From assembly GCF_901000735.1 (NCBI RefSeq), contig NC_081550.1, positions 5,404,666 through 5,468,665 on the forward strand: a stretch of DNA of 64,000 nt. The letters are read 5' to 3'. This DNA comes from Corylus avellana (taxonomy: Eukaryota; Streptophyta; Magnoliopsida; Fagales; Betulaceae). Shown one piece after another: positions 59,776-64,000 of this stretch. How positions within the stretch are numbered: position 1 is the stretch's first letter; every line of letters begins with the position of its first letter. A program made the translations under genes and the position numbers. A model generated the notes under the pieces. The model was not told where the DNA came from. It saw only the letters and a program-made list of their open reading frames with translations, and made no database searches.

Positions 59776-60053
59776 AGATCAAAGAATAAAATAAAAATAA
59801 AGAATTGGCGTCTCATCAACCGGATAAATTTCGCGTCTCACCAAGAACGTGGAGTTTCACCACAACAAAAGAGCAATTACAACTCTAACAAACCCAAAAT
59901 CTGTTTATTTCAATCATAGGCTTCTTATATGCAATTGAAACTTATGCTTAAATAAACTAAAACATTAAACTTTAACCTTAATGTGAGTAACTTTTGGGCT
60001 AAGCCCATTACTAAATACTGATTCTTAAAATAAAAATTAAATATTAAAAATAA
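59776..60053. repeat. Segment homologous to 13545-13850
   Basis: It is the same spacer as downstream of FAR-A. The 3' end of the copia remnant abuts it. No gene is seen. Confidence 0.55.
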
Positions 60054-60752
60054 GGGTAAAGTCCACATACCCCCTTCAAACTACCACTCAATTGACAATG
60101 TCCCCTCCAAACTACTAAAACATTGTCAATGTCCCCCCCAAGGCTAGCAATAAGACAAAAATGCCCCTATAAATTTCTCTCAATAAGACAAAAATATCCT
60201 TACAAATTAAAAAAAAAAAAATTGATTTTTTTAGAAAACGAAAAATTTTAATTTAAAAATAATATTTAAAAAAAAAAACAATTTTTTTAAACAATTTTTT
60301 TTTTTTTTTTTTAAATGGAAATTTTTTTTAAAAAAAAAACTATTTTTTTTTATTTAGTTTTAAAAAACAAAAATTTCATTTTATTAAGCGAAAATTTTAT
60401 TTTTTTCAAAACGTAAATTTTTATTTAAATAAAATTATAAAACAAAAAAAAAAATGAAAATTTTCAATTTTTTTTTTTTAAAAAAAAAGCGAATTTTTTT
60501 AATTTTTTTCTTATAAAATTGATTTTAAAAAAGAAAAAATTGGCCAAGTTTGGATTTTTTTTTTTTTGGTTAGTTTTAGGTTTTTTCTAAAAGTTTTAGT
60601 ATTTTTGTTTATATTTTACTAAGGGTAATTTCGTCATTAGGGAGAACATTGACAATTTTTGGTAGTTTGGGGGGAACATTGTCACAATTGAAAGTTTGGG
60701 AGGAACATTGTCAATTGAGTAGTAGTTTGAGGGGGTTATGTGGACTTTCACC
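60054..60752. mobile_element. MULE-type inverted-repeat element in the unit C spacer
   Basis: The ends are long inverted repeats: GGGTAAAGTCCACATACCCC on the left, and GTGAAAGTCCACATAACCCC read back from the right. Both continue with CTCAATTGACAATGT. The flanks repeat TAAAAATAA (60045-60053) and TAAACATAA (60753-60761), 8 of 9 identical. The homologous spacer near 13845 lacks the element. The core is an AT-rich low-complexity tract. Confidence 0.75.
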
Positions 60753-61479
60753 TAAACATAATTACAAAATAATACCAACTTTAAACTAATTTTCTTTCGT
60801 CAGTGATTCTGCATCACTATCACTAGAACTCTCTAGCTAATGACAACTACACAACACTGGAAGAACTAAATAACAAGACAACTTGGTGCGGTCAATGAGA
60901 AACCAATTAATAGACTCCATATTGCAGAAAAGACACGTCCTCTGCTTCTCTGTCATACGTCTCTTATTGTCCTACGTACCTAGTTTGAACTTATTGTTGA
61001 TGAAGTACTTGAGATTCCCTGTTCGCGTGGAAACCTTAAGTAATGTCAACTTGTCTTTTAGTTAGGCTTGTTTAGAGGATAAAATTCTTAAGTTTCAAAA
61101 TTTTAAAGGCATTTTTTAAAATTTTTGAAGAAAACATAATCCCTTGGGGTTGAGGCCCTCCAATGGACCATAAAATTCCGCCCCTAATCAGACTTCATGC
61201 TAGCATCAACTACTCAAGTTTATTAAAAAAAAAAAAAAAAACTCCTCAAATTTAGGTGTTTGTCACAGTACATCAATATTGCTAACGAACGGTTCTCTGC
61301 AATAACTGATGGGATGCTGTTTTGTGTAAAAAGAAAATCATCTACGTCTGCAACCAATAGTCAATTAATGGGGGTGGATGGAAAAAATCTAACGACATGA
61401 ATGGATCTTGACTAAATTAACCTGCACAGTTAATATCATTATAATTAATTCTGAAAATTACCCCAACCAACCGGTGAGG

Positions 61480-61499
61480 NNNNNNNNNNNNNNNNNNNN
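61480..61499. other. Assembly gap, 20 N
   Basis: Unknown bases in the unit C spacer. Confidence 0.95.
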
Positions 61500-61742
61500 T
61501 TATTGATCTTGATTTCGATTTATAAAGCGGCATGCAACCGAACATCTCAGTCTTTGTTTTTTGCAATATTGTTCATTTGTTAGCCATTTTTGTCATCTCT
61601 TAACAAAAAACGAGCCACTCTCACAGGCCATTTAAGGGTGGCTGGCCACTTCCATTTAACCATTTGGAGTTGTCGAACTATATTCATTTCGATTCCATAA
61701 GAGTGATTCGACCATCTAAAAACCCTGAATTCAGAATAGTTT

Positions 61743-61762
61743 NNNNNNNNNNNNNNNNNNNN
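61743..61762. other. Assembly gap, 20 N
   Basis: Unknown bases in the unit C spacer. Confidence 0.95.
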
Positions 61763-63265
61763 CTTATTTAATAGTTGGACCACCCCAAATACTATAGAGG
61801 TGGCCCAAACCCAAAATCACCCATCTACGACTTAAGGTAGCCAAACCATTTCCATGAAAATAGGAGGTAATTTGCCACTCCATTTAGCTTATTAGTATTA
61901 TTATTTATTTTATTTTTATTTTTTTTATTGGAAAAGTGGAGACATTTTGAGGTTTTCATCCAATAAAAACTCACGACGCATGTTGGGTCATTGTCACTTT
62001 TTTGAGACAAGATAGAAAAATGGTACTAGTTCAATAGATTTTTTCTTAATTAATTCCAACTAATTCGAACAGTATTCACGTGGTTGCCATAAAGATCATA
62101 AAGGCTTCTAAAAAGCTCCATGACTTTCGGTTTCGCCAACCAGATGTTGCGATTTTAATTTGGTGATCCCTTCTTTTTTCTTAGCTACATAATTAAGTCT
62201 ACGTAGCTACTTTCTCAAACAAGCTGATCGGTGAATTGACCATTGATTTTTCTTAGGATTCATATAAGTTGATAAATTTAATGGTAAATTTATTAAATTT
62301 ATAACAAAATTAGTAAAAAAATAATTTAAAAAATGATATGTAGCATGTCTCTTATAGGAATCATGTAGATATTTTTTGTTATCATCTTTTAAGCTCATTG
62401 TATGCTAATTGCTATGGTAAGTATGTGCACCTTTGTTGAAAAGTCAAGGCAGCAGTGAAGTATCTCAACATTTAAGAATGACAAGTATTACACATTTATC
62501 TTTTAATTATTTTTTGTTTATTTTTTATGCAAATTTGTCATTGAATTTATAAACCTAAATGTTATCCCGTAAATTCAATGGTAAATTTGTTCATCTCTTA
62601 TACAGAGATGGACAATAAATGGGTAAATAAAAGGTTTGCAACACTTATAACCACAAAGTCAATAGTTGGTTGAGATTGCCATTAGCATTATAAGATAGTT
62701 GTAGAATAAAAATGTGATATGTTATATTTCTCAAACTCAAAATGCTGCAAATAACATAAGTCACAAGTGCAATTTAATTGCAACTCGGGTAGGCAGCATT
62801 TAAAGTATACATTTAATTAAATTTTGACCGTTGAAAAAATTACGATATATCACATGTATTTTTTTTAATGGTCTAAATTTAATTTCAAATTTATATATAT
62901 AAAAAATAAGAGTAAAATTATATTTAAACTATCGAAAAACTACAAAAATGTATTATAACTTTTTTACCGCTCTTGAGCCAAATCCTCTTCTTTACAAATA
63001 TTGCATTAACAAGTGCAAGAAATAAAGTGATATGCTAGCTGGGGATTCAGATCCCTTCAATTTTTTTTAAAATTTGAGCTTTTCATTATATTTAACGGTC
63101 TAAATAAATGTAAAAGTTTGTGTGTTACCAAAATAAGTGGATTTGACATGTTAAAAATTAAAAATTAATTACCTCAATAACATACAAATCTCTACATTTA
63201 TTTGAACCATTAGATGCAATGAAGGGCCAAAATTTAAAAATCTGAGAAGGTCGCAATCTGCTAGC

Positions 63266-63747
63266 GGGTGGTTGCAGAGTGCAATAAAGTATCAAACAAT
63301 GGTGCTTTTAATTCGTGGAACTTTGAGGGAAATGATCTTTTTAATTTTGTGAAGACCATTTTGCCCTCCTGTTTTAACTAACAAATTCCTCTCCAAAGGA
63401 ACCTTTTGGAACTTTGAGGTTGGCTGATTTCAAAGCCGTACGAGGTTCACTTTAGAGACATATCATTAAGCTTTAGACAGAGACGTGTTGCTTTATGGGG
63501 GGGGGTGAGCGCAACCTGGTCACCCAAAAAGGGTGGTTGCAGGGTGTCAAAGTATCAAACAATGGTGCTTTTAATTCGTGGAACTTTGGGGGAAATGGTC
63601 TTTTAATTTTGCGAAGACCATTTTGCCCATCTGTTTTAACTAACAAATTCCTTTCCAAAGGAACCTTTTGGAACTTTGAGGTTGGCTGATTTCAAAGCCA
63701 TGCGATGTTCACTTTGGGAGACATGTCATTAAGCTTTAGACAGGGCG
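63266..63747 (+). repeat. 265-bp tandem duplication at the end of the unit C spacer
   Basis: GGGTGGTTGCAG starts at 63266 and 63531. Both copies run through AATGGTGCTTTTAATTCGTG and TTTTGGAACTTTGAGGTTGG to ATTAAGCTTTAGACAG. The homologous site in unit A (about 18250-18330) has one partial copy. Small substitutions separate the two copies. Confidence 0.75.
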
Positions 63748-63955
63748 TGCTGAACAGGAGCGTATTTAGGGGGGGGGGGGGGGCTGATGACCTCCAAATT
63801 ACAAGAAAAAAAATTTTTAAGACAAAAAAAAAAAGAAATTAAGGAAAAAAAAAATGTAAGGTATTTTTTGTCAATTGGTTCATCTCTAAAATTTTTTTTG
63901 CCCTTGGTCCCTCTTCAAATTGAAAGCTGGATCTGTCCCCGACTTTAGAAATGTC
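63748..63955. other. Short G-run flanked insertion before the fourth FAR promoter
   Basis: A run of about 15 G (63769-63783) follows GGAGCGTATTTA, and the block ends near GGATCTGTCCCC (63929). The weakly inverted, GC-tagged ends suggest a small hAT-type remnant, but I could not find a target duplication. No gene is seen. Confidence 0.3.
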
Positions 63956-64000
63956 TATATATACAAAGCAGCATACCTCACAAAGAAGCTATCTACTTCT
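63956..64000 (+). promoter_or_regulatory. TATA box and leader of a probable fourth FAR gene
   Basis: TATATATACAAAGCAGCATA followed by CTCACAAAGAAGCTATCTAC matches the FAR-A leader (6000-6040) and the FAR-B leader (23291-23330) with few changes. In those copies the ATG lies about 60-80 bp past the equivalent of the window end, so a start codon should fall just outside. Confidence 0.6.

Larger units (their letters stand above)
60762..63265. other. Unit C spacer with two small gaps
   Basis: No gene is seen. From about 62450 onward it is colinear with 14830-15604 (GAGATGGACAATAAATGGG, GCAAATAACATAAGTC, GTGATATGCTAGCTGGGGAT). It lacks the LTR element found at 15610-17291. The stretch 61600-61860 has GGGTGGC/GGCCACTT words like those of the MULE GC blocks, and 62070-62150 has short AT-rich text only. 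Confidence 0.5.

Overview
The window is nuclear DNA from a seed plant, almost certainly a woody eudicot. It is AT-rich, has introns with GT..AG borders, and is packed with plant-type transposons (LINE, Ty1-copia, Ty3-gypsy, CACTA, MULE and hAT remains). The species cannot be fixed from the sequence. Nine runs of N mark assembly gaps.

At the left edge (753 to 1, minus strand) is the amino-terminal part of a protein-only RNase P of the PRORP2/3 type. It is followed by a non-autonomous hAT element (1369-2159, 8-bp target duplication) and a Pack-MULE-like element (2441-3791, 9-bp target duplication) carrying an exon-like piece of a host gene.

The core of the window is a tandem array of alcohol-forming fatty acyl-CoA reductases (FAR, CER4/FAR3 family). 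FAR-A (6098-12358) and FAR-B (23412-29615) each have ten exons with exactly matching exon lengths, and each encodes 491 residues. FAR-C (32421-48826) is a dead copy. It lacks exons 1-2, has a LINE in intron 3, a MULE in exon 4, a truncated exon 5, a 35-bp deletion in exon 6, frameshifts in exons 7-9, a CACTA element in intron 7, a second CACTA element in exon 9, a lost splice acceptor and a stop in exon 10. The last 45 bases of the window match the TATA/leader region of FAR-A and FAR-B, so a fourth copy probably starts just beyond the right edge.

The duplicated unit includes several kb of flank. Comparing unit A with unit C gives empty sites for several insertions, which confirms their target duplications and orders the events. 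Between and inside the genes lie two nearly full-length LINEs (33169-39109 and 49016-54903, both antisense to the FARs), an LTR element with two unlike LTRs (15610-17291), two elements with an 11-12 bp GC-rich minisatellite, a palindrome-rich CACTA-like element (21068-21729), a CACTA element carrying polyprotein-like DNA (44922-48456), and a decayed Ty1-copia element (56718-59775).

The working genes are few. FAR-A and FAR-B would supply C16-C30-type primary fatty alcohols for cuticular wax or suberin-type lipids. PRORP2 would mature tRNA 5' ends in the nucleus. Most of the rest is transposon-derived.
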